A DNA stretch of 64,000 bases from Ricordea florida (taxonomy: Eukaryota; Cnidaria; Anthozoa; Corallimorpharia; Ricordeidae), in assembly GCA_949710005.1 (NCBI GenBank), contig OX453273.1:7393206-7457205 (forward strand), given 5' to 3'. Positions 1 to 13,100 of the stretch are shown one piece after another. Within the stretch, counting starts at the first letter, position 1, and each line of letters opens with the position of its first letter. A program made the position numbers and the translations under genes. The notes beneath the pieces are model-generated. The model saw only the letters and a list, made by a program, of their open reading frames with translations. It did no database searches and was not told the DNA's origin.

Positions 1-812
1 TCTGGCGGTCTTTAAAAGGACATGTTACACTTTAACTTTTTTTTCTCTTCAAATATCAGTTTGACTTAGGTCCGATTTTCGGACCCAAAATCTATTTTTT
101 TTAAGTCTTTACACCCTAAGAGTGACTTTATAGATCTTACTCGTCACAGGGAGACTCCGACGATGTCTGATATGTTTTGACTCCGATTTTCGGATCCGAA
201 ATTGTTCTTTCCCAGAGTCCGCCATTCATGGGTTGCGGCCAACGACGGACATTTTTTGAGTCCGATTTTCGGAACAAAAATGTATTGACGACCAAGAGGC
301 TTAAAAACGGAATAAAAAAGCGTTCCGCGTTTAATAAGACTTTTGTATGGTATTCTTTGAATGTTGTGCGGGACTCCGAAGGTTTTTTAGCTGTTTAGAA
401 GTCAAAAAAATTGTACTTTCCTCTGGAAATATAATAGAGTAGTCACGTTTTCAATTGACAATGTGCGTTTCTTAGCCGGTTATGATAAAAACCCTCTATC
501 GCTGGTATTTTGTCAAATTTTTGCAATCTAAAAGGCTTATAAATTGGCTTTAACTTTTTGGGTAGTTTCCCGGCTTGGAAAAGGACGATTTAGTTTGGGA
601 CGTCTAATATTGCATGCTGCATTTTGCAAATAACATATTCATTAAAAGTAGATCAGAGAGAACAATACTCAGGGCTCTCTGCACTTTCAGCTATCTGCAG
701 AACGGAACGTTTTTCAACACTCGAAAAGAAAATGGGTATCCCCGCCCGGCAATGTAATGTACTCCATAAATACGACAACCAGTTTAACCGCGCTCTTATA
801 CACGGTCTGTTT
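1..812. other. No gene recognised (window left edge)
   Basis: The first 400 bases repeat the word TCCGATTTTCGGA at about 71, 183 and 262, suggesting part of a tandem or dispersed repeat cut by the window edge. There is no supported coding exon. Confidence 0.4.
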
Positions 813-842
813 TTAGTTTAAATTGTGTCCACAAAATCCCAC

Positions 843-1199
843 CTGCATCATTTCCGGAACAGAAGACACGTTAAGTTTGTCGAAATTCAAATCACTGGAA
901 TCCTCCAATGGGGTGTAATTTTCTCCAAATGTTAACCATTTCTTTATACTTCCAAGATACTTGTCTAGTGACTTGATGCAGCCTTTACCAAGATGGCGAC
1001 CTATACCCGCAATAGCGGGATCGATCAACTCCAGAGGATTAATATCTTCCTGTAATCCAGCTTTAATAATTCCGCCCAAACCCTGAAGAATCAGGAGGAA
1101 ATCTTGGGTGTTAAACTTCGCTTTATCAATTACTTTTGGAAGGATCTTTTTGACTGTCTCCAATAGGTTACCCATCTCCTCTTCCAATTTCTGTACGCC
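843..1199 (-). CDS. Collagen-like gene exon 12 (last seen)
   Basis: The acceptor CTCTTTATAG gives phase 0, matching exon 11. The frame encodes [20 protein letters not shown] and further helical sequence with [20 protein letters not shown]. It reaches either a CAG|GTGGGA donor at 843 or, reading on, a stop codon at 813. If the donor is used the gene continues left of the window; if not, the protein ends VGFCGHNLN. I favour the donor slightly. Confidence 0.7.
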
Positions 1200-4100
1200 C
1201 TATAAAGAGAATTATTCTTAATTTATTTATTTAACCGACATTTTTTACCTTCACTTTTTACTGTTTCCCTATCGTCACACGGGCTCATGGCAACCAAATA
1301 ACTATCTCTGTGTCTAATGAAAAAACCAAGTCATCAAGAACTGATACAAAATTTTTACACCCAACTTCATTGACTGGGAATTCACACCGAAATTGTTGCC
1401 AGGCGCGTAACCATGCAGGATTTTTTTTTTTTTTTATGCAGGTACGCCAATGTTGGACATTAATTGTCCGAGCAATTCGTCAGGTGGTGTATAATTTTCC
1501 GAGCAATATATTCCTACAAAATTTCAGGTACGCGATGACGTATTGGCGTACAGGTAGCTACGCGTCTGTAAATGTCTTTATTTTATAGAGGACTAAAGTG
1601 TGACGTCACAAATATCTCAATTTTTGAAATTATGGGATTTATTAAGATGTTTGCAAAGAGCATGATGAAAAATGCCTACAGGCCAAAAATCAGCCTCTCA
1701 TGTCAATTTTGGAGTGAGATATTGTAACGTTTACGCTCCAAATCCTTCTAATTTTGTCTCTGTTCTAAACGTTTGGAACCGAGACAAAATTAGAAGGATT
1801 TGTCTGGAATCACTGGAGCGTAAAAGCTGCAATTGCAAAATTGAAATGTGGCCTGTAGGCATTTTTCATCATGCTCCTTTGAAATGTCTCAATAAATCCC
1901 ACAACTTTAGAAAATTAGTTTTTGTGATGTCTCACTTTAGTTCTCTATTCCAGATGTGAAAAGCAGTTTGGCGAAGTCGAAAGCGGACAAGTAACCCGGC
2001 CTTCATACTTAGTATGCTGGAACAGGTTCCCATGGTTACCTTTACGTAGAGTCTTTTCTCGCTCTGTGCGACTTCTCGAGCTTTAACCAACCGTTTCCTC
2101 TCTCCGACCACTTGCGAGAGACCCGCTGTCGCAATCTGTTTTCCGATCTTTTCGTAGAAAAGCATACAAAACAGTCCTACATTATAACATTGGCTCCTAG
2201 AAAGAGCGAAACCAAGTACAAGGAAACCTCTAGCTATAAAACTTTTCCCTGGGTATCACGCTACTACAAGGTGCAAAAATGCTGTGACACTCTAAATAAA
2301 AAAAACGCCCCTCTTCCTTTAAATCACTGCCGGCACAAGTCCAAGGTGATTTTTCATTTTCAAGTTCTCAGCACGATTCTACATTGGTGGCAACATTGCT
2401 CCCGGCGTATCCAATCGAACAGTTCGGTAATCGAACCCAATCGAACACCAATCGTTCACCAATCGTTCGATTGCCGAACTCAATCGAACATAATCGAACT
2501 CACAATAAAATTTTGCCAATCGAACATAATCGAACGTTCGATTATCGAACAATCGGTAATCGAACTCAATCGAACGTTCGATTACCGAACTCTTGTTCGA
2601 TAGGACAATTTTCCCCTCGCATGATAGGCACGTGGTCTGTGTTGCAGTTACTGAAATGGTACAATTTCTGTCTGCTTACAGTCACATCGAAGATCATCAT
2701 TTCCTATCAACACCCACGTTACACCCGGGAGTACACGAGTAACAGTCGTTGACATTGACTTTGTTTTGTTTTGTTTTGTTTGACCATTCAATAAAGCCTG
2801 ATAGTGACTATACCCTACGTGTTTACTAGTTTCCGGCGTCAAGAGATACCGTCCGAACAAATTGCATCGGATTGGTTCGATTGGTTCGAAAATCGAACTC
2901 AGCAAAATAGATGTTCGATTTTGTTCGATTGCCGAACCCAATCGAACACCAATCGTTCGATTGAGTTCGATTGGATTTTTGTTCGATTTTGTTCGATTGG
3001 ATACACCAGGATTGCTGAGGGGGAGGGAATTGAATGCGTGTGGCCATTGATAGATTACTGACACCACTGAAAAGGTGTAGTTTCTCGAGTAATTTTACAA
3101 CTTGTTGAAGCTAGAACGGTAAAGTTAAATGTGCTTCTTAGCTAATTACCAAGTCATAAGCCAAAGACAAAGAAATTCGATGCCAGTTGCTGAACATTTG
3201 GAAATAAGGTAAAAATCCCCTCATTCTTGCAACCTTAATGTACTGCACTTTAAGCTAATTTCGTTGGAAAGCTATATTCACCGAACATCTTGAAGTATGC
3301 TAAGTCGCAAAAAATTATTTTATCTCATTTTTTATTTTATTTTTATTTATTTTGAATGTTTGCCACATAGAATTAAATGCACAAAAATGCGCAGATAAAG
3401 AACAATAATTACCACAGCTACAATAATACAAAAAGGAGATAACTACAATAAAAGATCAATAATGAAAGTAACTAAATCTTAAGATTAATTTTAATCACAA
3501 GCTAAGTGGCGAAGAAGCCCAATAGAAGCGATATAGCTTGTAAGAATTGGGCACCACATATTTAGTTATTATATAATGTAGTCAGTCATGTCATGGTCAG
3601 GCTAGTTTAATTTGTAGCTCTCTCTATAAGGTATTCTTTTAACGAAGTCTTAAATGCAGAGTAATTTGTCATTTGTGTGAGTTGATGGGGAAGGGAGTTC
3701 CATAGTTTAGGTCTTAGGTGGAGGATTGTGAACTGTTTAATATTTGTTCTGCAGAAATGTGGCCGGTAGTTGTTAGCATTACGAGTGTTATATGTTTGTA
3801 CTTGACGATAACAAAGATGGTGTTGAAACTATTAGGAAGGAGGTTATTATGGTATGAATACATAAAACAAGCAACAAAGAACGCGTTCATGTTGAAAATA
3901 TCAAGGATACCACGAGTGCGATAAAGAGGTGAAGTATAGGCAAGATATTTAGCGCGACAAATTATTCTGACGATGCGTTTCTGTAGGTGCAGAAGCCTAT
4001 TTAAATTGACTGGATACGTTGAACACCACACAATGTTACAGTAGTTAAGATACGGGTAAACTGATGTGTAGTATAAGGTTAACAAAGATTTGGAAGAGAG

Positions 4101-7100
4101 AAAAATAAAAGCGAGAGTTACTTATGATTCCGATAGTTTTAGATACTTCAGTTTTTAGCTACAGGACTTATATGACATTTCCAAGAAAGATGCTGATCTA
4201 ATAAAACACCAAGAAACTTTGTCACTTCAACCTGTTTTACGGGAATATTATTTAGCACAATTATACCACTAACAGTTATACGTTTTTGCCTAGGTCGGAA
4301 AAGAATACATAGTTTGTTTTACTGACGTTAAGTGATAATATATTTGCCTTAAGCCATTGAGCTATTTTTGCTAATTCACAATTCAAAACACGTATGAGCT
4401 GATTGGGATCTTTATGAGAATAGAAGACTACGGTATCATCAGCAAATAAAAAAGTCTTGAACAGATTAGATGCATTGGGAATGTCATTATGCACCTATCA
4501 ATGTTAAGCCGGCGGGGGGGGGGGAGGGGGGGGAGTCAGGGCATGGGGTGGGGATTTGACATTTTTGAAAAATTTGCCGTCAAATTCCCTGCCCACGGGC
4601 AAATCATTCCAGACAAATGCAACCAAATTTCCCCACCCCGGGCTGCACATCGCTTTTGCAGGTGAAATCTTGAAGAGTTGATATGAATGCTTGTGTTTAC
4701 CACGGTTTAAAACCTGTGTTTTTTTTAGTTTTATTTTCTTAGTCTGAGTCTACTGCTTTGTCTTCTTTGTTGTACATCACTTACACCGAGGATGTGTTGA
4801 ATGCTCCAATTATTTTTTATTTATGGTTTTTGTTATTATATCAACAGAAGTGTGACATACAATGTCATTACATAAAATAAAAATTGGGGGTAAAACAATT
4901 GGATTCTACAAAAACTTTAAATAAAGGTTTGGTAATAGTGAGTGCCGACTGTATAGTATGTGGTCGTGCTATTTTTAGGTCATCTCATAAAAACAATACA
5001 TGTAAGAAAGAGTACTGAAATCTTAATATGTTGATAAAGATTGCTGCACTACGTAGTCATGTAAAAAAATAATGTGAAATCAACATCAATCAGTCAAAAG
5101 TGTATACCACATGAAAGTTTAATTGTGCTGTTACAGAAACAGGCAAAATATCCATAACCAACCAGAGAATAGTATATTATTTTGAATACATGAAAATTTC
5201 TATTATAAAAACTGCAGAAGAAAGATTTAATATACGCATGGTATTTCATCAAAAAAGTCATGGCAGGCAAAGGTATTGAATGGTAACCAATGACATATAG
5301 TAATGAGAAGCACTATCAATATATTATTATCATTATTATTATCATTACTATTATTATTACTGGTATTGATATTATTATTATTGTTATATTTTTTACGTTA
5401 AACATAAGATATTTTTATGGGGTGGGATGCATGTCTTAATCTTGGTAAAGGTATTGTTACTCTACTACTACAAGCAATACAAAAATCTTCTTAATAGGCT
5501 TTCCATCAGAGGTGGTAGTAATCAAAACAGCTCCAAAGAATACCATTTCCTCTTTAAGGCTTAGAATCTAGTGCAGTCATTTGTCTATAAAGTTTGTGTG
5601 GAAAATCATTGAAAGCATAGGGCATTTAGAAAACTTGAAACACTTGTTACTACATACAGCACACTTGCAATGAATATATGAGAAAGATTATAAACATTTT
5701 GGCATTACAAAATTTATTTTCTTCTTTATAAAGTTTTTCCAGTGTAAAAGGTTAACTGTATGTTGTGGTTGTTATTAAATATTGATATTTGCATCATAAA
5801 AATGAAGTAAACAGCAGAAAATAACAAGGTTAATATGTTATGTCAAACTTTGCAAATTAATATAAGGCTTGAATTAACATTTCATTTGTGGGAAAAGGGC
5901 AACGGTTCTAGATAGCAATATTATCAGGGGGGTCATTGAACTCTGAGGTAAAACTGACCCATTGTGAAAAGGCTATGAAATTAAACTTGTCTGTACACAA
6001 TATTATTGAAACCGCAGTTCAAATTATTCCGCAGTTCAAATATATGGTCTTTCATATATTCATTTGCATCATTATTGAAACCTTTCAATCAGAGAATACA
6101 TACATACATATAGATAGAGCAAAGAGAAATACTACTCAGAAGTCAATAATAACATCTGCTTTATTTTCAAATGATCGCATTGATCACTGATAATATTGCA
6201 GAACCAGTACTTTATAGTGACACTGGGTATAAGTTCTGTTGAAAATGCTAAACATAACTGCTAGATCAAGAAAATGTACAATATTTTCACTGTTGCAATG
6301 ATATCAGATCACATCGTTATAAATGATTGCTATAACAACTGCAACTCTCTGTGTTGAGAATTTCTTCAAAACGGAAACGCTATCGTTTTATTATGAAAAA
6401 TACCTACTTACATTCTCTTATAATCTGTTGGTCGTCTTCCGATTCCGTTTTTAGACTAATAGAATTATTTTCCAGAGACATCTCCAATCGCTGAAGTCGT
6501 TCCTACTCGGCTTCCCTTCTAAGTCGTTTTGCTAAATGTGGTACGCCAATATATTTCGTTATGTAATCGTTCACTCGTGTCCTGTACTTCTATCAATAAC
6601 ACATTAAAATTCAAAACTAACTTGGTTTAATTCCTGATCCTTTTTCCTGCTGTTTCGTTTGCCTTTTTCTGGAGTGAGCAGTTGTTGTCTTTGCTGCGAT
6701 GTCTGTCGTTATTCTCCCTGCTGTTGTTTCTCTATCCCTGCTTTGAGTCGTGCTTTCCTTGTGTTGATTTTCACGGTATTCGAATTTAGAAACGATTCTT
6801 TCAATAATCTTTACTCGGCGACGATCTCGTGCTAATCTTTCTTGAATATCTCGGAGATCATCTTGTTGGGATGTACTTCCAGGACGAGTGAAATCGGTTT
6901 CCACAAAATTTACATTACTTTCAAAAATACGATGGCCCAGAAGGCTCACAGTTCAGTTGTGATTTTTCACAGTTTAGTTGTGATTTTTGAAACAGTTCAG
7001 TTGTGATTTTTCACAGTTCAGTTGTGATTTTTGAAACAGTTCAGTTGTGATTTTTGAAACAAAATCTCCGCCCTTCATCTGTCACATCCGGGCTTCTAAG

Positions 7101-10100
7101 TCTAGAAAAGGCGGGAGTTTTCGAACTTAGCATAACAGCCATCTTTGAGACGTGCAGTTACATTTTATGGTGTTCGAGAAGAAGTTACAAAATGCCGCTA
7201 CCAGTTTATTCACCATGTATGAATGTGAATGGTGTTTTAGAGTATGACCAGTTGGAATTGATATCAAGCTATTTTAAACAGGGATACAGCAACTTGGAAA
7301 TGCTGGAATGTTTAAAACTTCACGGAATAACGATGAGTATATCAACGCTGAAAAGACGACTTCAAACCTTAGGCTTGTCAAGACGTCCCGCGAATATGCC
7401 TCTTGATGAGCTAAAGGGGATCGTAGAGAGAGAGCTCGGTGGCAGTGGCTGCTTCGTAGGCTACCGCAGGATATGGGCCAGACTGAGAAGGAAAGGATAT
7501 ACGGTAAAGAGAATCACAGTCATGAAACTTTTAAGAGAACTGGATCCAGAGGGAGTTGAGAGCAGAAAAAGGAAGAGACTTCGCCGAAGAGTATACCATG
7601 CAAAAGGGCCCAACTTTGTCTGGCATATCGATGGCTATGACAAACTGAAACCTTATGGATTCTGTGTGCATGGAGCCATCGATGGATTTTCAAGGAGGCT
7701 AATTTGGCTCGAGGTTGGTCCCACAAATAACAACCCTGAAGTTATCACTAAATCTTACCTTGATGCTGTTAAACAAGTCGGTGGTTTACCGAGAAAAGTG
7801 AGATCAGATGATGGAACTGAGAACAGCATGGTTGCTGCAGTACATACATTTCTGAGGTCGAGCCACAGTGACGAGGATGCAGGTCTTGGGTGTTTTCTCA
7901 CTGGCAGGTCCACAGCAAATCAGAGGATTGAAGCCTATTGGTCACATCTAGCTAAGGATGGCCCTGGTTGGTGGATTAATTTTTTTAAAGATCTGCGTGA
8001 TTTGGGTCTATTTATTGACTCAGATCCAGTTCTTGTTGACTGCATTCGATTTCGCTTCATGCCTATTCTAAGAAGTGAGCTATATCAAGTGGCGGAATTG
8101 TGGAATCAACACATAATATCGTCAAGCAAATTTGGAAACAGCAGTGGTCCTCGGGGACGACCTGATTGCATGTTTTTTCTACCTCACCTTTACAATACAG
8201 ATGACTATACAACGGATGTAGACGAGGATGACCTTTAGGAGTTCTATGATCACACCACAATGTGCCCACCTGACTACAGTGAGGATTTCAAGGAATTTGC
8301 TCTGACTATTATGAATGAACACGACCTTCCAGAGCCACACGATGTTAGCTCTGCTCTTGATCTCTATCTGAGACTCCTCAAAGAGGTGGAAAAATTAACA
8401 TAATTTTTCTCAAAGCATATCCTTCGAACGTGTTCTTCCACAGTTTTGTAACCAACACGAGCTATTGCCATCTTTCAAATTGCACCTGTATGTATGAACA
8501 TTGATTTTCATTACCCCCACTCTCTCACTGAGAATGTAGAGTTTAATGGGATGTCTTAGAAGGGAAGACAAGGCAACATCAAAAGTTATCCTCCATCTTG
8601 CGCTGCAGGGATGGTATTTGATACACTTTTTTAAACTGAGACCAAGATGTGTTTACTGTTATGGTTTTCACAAAAACAGGAAGAAAACCAATGCTAGTAA
8701 AAATAATCTTCTAGCAGTTTGCCTGGTCTCTAAGCAGCCAACCTGTAATAACCACTGAAGGGTAATGAGGACACAAATTCTATATAATAATAACCATTTT
8801 ATTTAGCAAATGACAAGTGTTTTATTTTCCAAACAGAAAAAACTGCTAACAACTCTACTTGTAAGCCACTATAAATTTTAAGAACAGAAAGGCTAAATAT
8901 GTACATAACTGGGTTGGTGTGTGAACTGGAATTGACAAAAGCTAGAACTCAAACACTTATTATGTCAACAACTTAAAGTAAACTTTGAAAACTAGAAACA
9001 TTGCCTGGGATCTTAGCAAAATGTTCAGTGCATGCTACTTTCCTTACCCTGAAATCTCAGCATTTTCAAATTTTTCTTGCACAGTCACCTCCTCCCAAGA
9101 CCCCCAAGATCTCCTACGGTCTACCCTAAAATCAGAACTTCATACCTAAAATACAATAGACTAACATTCTGCCAAGCTTGAAAACATGGCTGACACAGAC
9201 CTCTGGTTCTGAGGCTGTCTTAGTTAAAACTACAACAGTACTTAGTTGAGAACACAAAAAAATGGAGATTCTAGGTCATTTCAGACACCAATTTTGTGCA
9301 TTCCAATTATTAAAATAGCCTGTTATTTACAGGGCATGATTCAACCCTTGGACAGTTAGTTTGTAACAGAAAAACATTGATAAAAAACGTAGGCCAATAG
9401 AGTTTCTTTCACATAATATCCATTTCCCAGTTGTCCCGATTAAGAATGTTTGTGAAGTCTTGCCTTAATTCCACAAAGAAAAACGAGTTAAGGCCAACAA
9501 AAAACAAAAGAACATTGTAAACAAAAAAACAGCTTTCGCGCGCTCGGCGCCCAAAGAAACTGTAAACAAAAACAATGTATCGAAAAGGATCGATGAACTT
9601 AGAGCCGAAATCATGTCATTAGCAACATTGTTAGATGACAACAATAAACAGAAGAGAGATTATACCTGTCTACTCTCTGACTCTCGTACTATAAAACGGG
9701 GACATGGGAAGAAAAAGCCATCCCAAATACAAAACAAAAAGCGAAAAGAACGCAGGAAAAAGGATCGAACCGATCGTTTACATGCACAAACAGAGACAAA
9801 CAAAAAACACATAAAGAACCTCTCGAACATAGACCTCACAGACGACCAAACTAACTTGTTAGCTAAAGGTCTCAAATTTATCCCCACACCGAGAGAAAAG
9901 GAAACACAAATAAGGCGCCATCTTTGAAGGACTTCGACCATTTCGCTAAGAGAATGCGCCTACAATACATTTTCCATGGGGAAGACAATGAACCGCATCC
10001 ATTCCACGTTAAATCAAACTGGACTCCGCCGGTTCAACAATCAGTGGCTCTCGAAAGCTACTTAGAAGAGGTCAAAGTTCAACTTGCTGGAGTACAACTT

Positions 10101-13100
10101 ACAAAACCTAAGGATAATCTGCCTAACACAGAACGAAAGGCGTTGAAAACGCTACAAGAAGATCCAAACATCAATCTTAAAAAGGCAGACAAGCCGGGAA
10201 CGCGAACGGTTGTCCTAAACACTGCAGATAAAATTCTCGAAGGACAATTCCAGTTAGACAACCTTGAACACTACAAACCCCTCGAACGCCCTATGGTTGT
10301 AGAGACATCCTTAAGGGTCCAACAATTAGTTAACGAACTCCACCAGCACAACTATATTGATGACATGACCAAACTATGGTTTTGTCAAACACCTAAGCCG
10401 CCTCGCATACCAGTGTTCTACACGCTTACAAAAATTCACAAACCAGCTCCGGTTGGAAGACCCATAATATCTGGGTGTGATGGTCCGACAGAGAGACTGT
10501 CTGCATTTGTACACAAACTCCTTCAACCCATAGCAAAAGAACAGGAGTCTTATCTTTAAGACTCGACGGACTTCATCAATTTCACAGGAAAAATGAGAGT
10601 ACCAGGGAACGCTATCCTTGTATCAATGGACGTGACAAGCCTTTACACAAATATACCTCAAGAGGAGGGGATAGAAACGGTATGCAACGCATACGAATCC
10701 TACTATAAAGGAAAATGCCCCATCCCAACACAATATCTTAAAAGAGCGCTCGAACTTATACTTCAAGAAAACTCATTCCAGTTTACTGGAAAAAACTACC
10801 TCCAAACACATGGAACAGCCATGGGTACTAAAATGGCAGTCGCTTTTGCCAACATCTTTATGGGAAAGGTAGAATCACAGATTTTAAGTCTAAGCGCTCA
10901 AAAACCACTCGCCTGGAAAAGGTATATTGACGATATATTCTCTATCTGGAATATAAACAAAGACGAAGTCACGCAGTTCATTGAACTAGCAAATAGCCAC
11001 CATCCCACTATCAAGTTCACGGCTGAAGTTTCTGACACAGAAACAACGTTCCTCGACACAAAAGTTCACAAAGGCGAAAGCATTCACACTTCTCCGAACT
11101 AACTCCTCTGAAACAGCATTCAAAACTGCTATTTCACAATTTAAAACAAACCTCGTCGAAAGAGGGTATCCTGAAACTCTTGTTTCAACAACTCTCGCAG
11201 AAATTACATTCGAGGAGAGAAAAGCTGCCCTACAACAAAAATGTAAACAAAACAAGCGAATCTTGCCTTTTGTCACACAATATCGCCCATCAGTGCCTAA
11301 CTTAAAGCAAATGCTTATGCAGAACTGGCATTTAATCCAACAACAACCATTGCTTAGAAGAATATTCAAAGATCCCCCTATTGTCTCGTACAAAAGGGGC
11401 AGATCCCTAAAGGATATACTCGTTAGAGCAAAGCTATAACCGGCTATTACACGTGGATGGGAGTCGTGCAGGCCTGTCACCTCATTGTTATCTCCCTTGC
11501 ACTTAATGAAAGTAACTTCTATCTTCTTGTCAATCATAATATCCATAGCTGTTGTAAATCGCAAAAACTGTAGGAGTTTTGGCATCTCCAGACCTCTTAC
11601 AAATCGCTGCAAAACTTTAAATGCATCTCTCTCTCCATCACTTTTTGGATTTGAGGTGAGACAAGATAGCACCTTTTTCGTTGTAGGTTTAAGACTATCA
11701 TAGAAGCACTCAACGGCTGAAATAGTTTGGAACTGGGGATACTGCTTCAACTGCTGTACAAAAGCTTGCAAAGATGAAATCATGAGATGTGGTTTCTGAA
11801 CTAGTTCCTGCTTAGAAATTTCAAGAATGACTTGGCTAAGGTTTTCAGTGGTAACCACCCTTCTACACTTGAATCTTTCAAGAAAATCAGTAAATTCATC
11901 TTCATCATCTGGAAGCTGATTCTTCCTAATGATATCTACAATGAACTCTTCCTCTACTGGGGATAGGTATTCTGTAAATGAATCAACAAACATGGAATCT
12001 GGAACTTGGTTGCCAAAGAGGCAGTAGCATAAAAAAGCCTTTGACAAAAAGGTGGGAAAATAGGAGGCAGACACAAACCCTTTCACTAAAAGTCTCCCCA
12101 CAGCCTCCCACTCCTCAACAAAGTGGTCATGTCTAACAAAGGGAACCCTTTCTCTCTCTCTCCTATAGTCATGGAGATAGAAAATTCACTCCAGAATAAA
12201 GTGTATACTTCACAAATTACCCCAACACCCACACCTTGTTCAAACTCTCCCTTTTCATTAATCACTTTAAAAGCAATATTACAGTTCATTACATTTGGGT
12301 CCTTAAAATGTTCGATCAATTCAGTTCTTATGCATGATCTGTGAACTGTGAGAACTCTCTCTGGAAGATCTCTTGATGAAGAGGGACATGGAGAATCCTG
12401 CTCTACAGAGCCTTCATTACAACTGGAATTCTCTTCATTTGTAAGCCTTGGGTAAATGGTTTCATCAGCCACATTGCTATGCAATTCTGTTGCCTCTGTT
12501 TCAGTCACACCATTTGAAAGTAGTGCTACCCGTCTAGATCTTATTTCATCCATAGTTAGTAAAACAGAGTTTTCTGGTATTTCTGGGATTTCTGTAGTAT
12601 ATGGATTGCCCCCATCAGCGATCCTAGAGAACTCATATTCTCTGTTCTGCTCACATCGAATGCACTCTTCACCTTCCAAATACGTACAGCTTCATACTGA
12701 ACAAACAACACGCTTACCAGCATCTGACGCTACCTGCAAAGTATTCAGGTTAATTGGCTGTTCAAAATTTTCCTCATCTGCTTCTGAAAAGAATGTGTCT
12801 TGGTGCTGTGATCTTAAATAGAGGTAAGTTGTCGACGGATAGAGACCATTTTGCTTTAAATAACTTTCAATAGTTCCTTCACCAGGAAATCGAATAATGG
12901 CTGTTTGTGTTGTGTCGCAGATATCTAGGAGCATGTCGTCAACAGAGCCAGCGAAAGCACTTTTCCCGTCAGGGAAAAACAAAGCAGTAGCTTTTTGTTT
13001 CAGTTCTTCGACTTTGGGAGGTTCCGACGCAGTATAAGCAACGAACCGGTTTCCGCCACCGTTCTTCTGACGAACTGGAACAAAAACTTCTGACTTCTTG

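Noticed and set aside
2405..2605. Possible CRISPR-like array of short repeats
   Set aside because: Words are too short, occur in both orientations and have no uniform spacers; the genome is an animal's.
2384..3067. Several overlapping frames rich in NRTQSN / IEHNRT
   Set aside because: They are translations of the CAATCGAAC word field in both strands.
6928..6949. Start codon for the 6,617-6,949 frame inside the IS3EU terminus
   Set aside because: The Met lies in the transposon end and arises from the insertion; joining the flanks without the element gives no start in that frame.
7192..8238. IS3-type bacterial insertion sequence, hence bacterial contamination
   Set aside because: The element has eukaryotic-style ends and cargo and lies between exons of a spliced gene; the codon context and flanks are eukaryotic.
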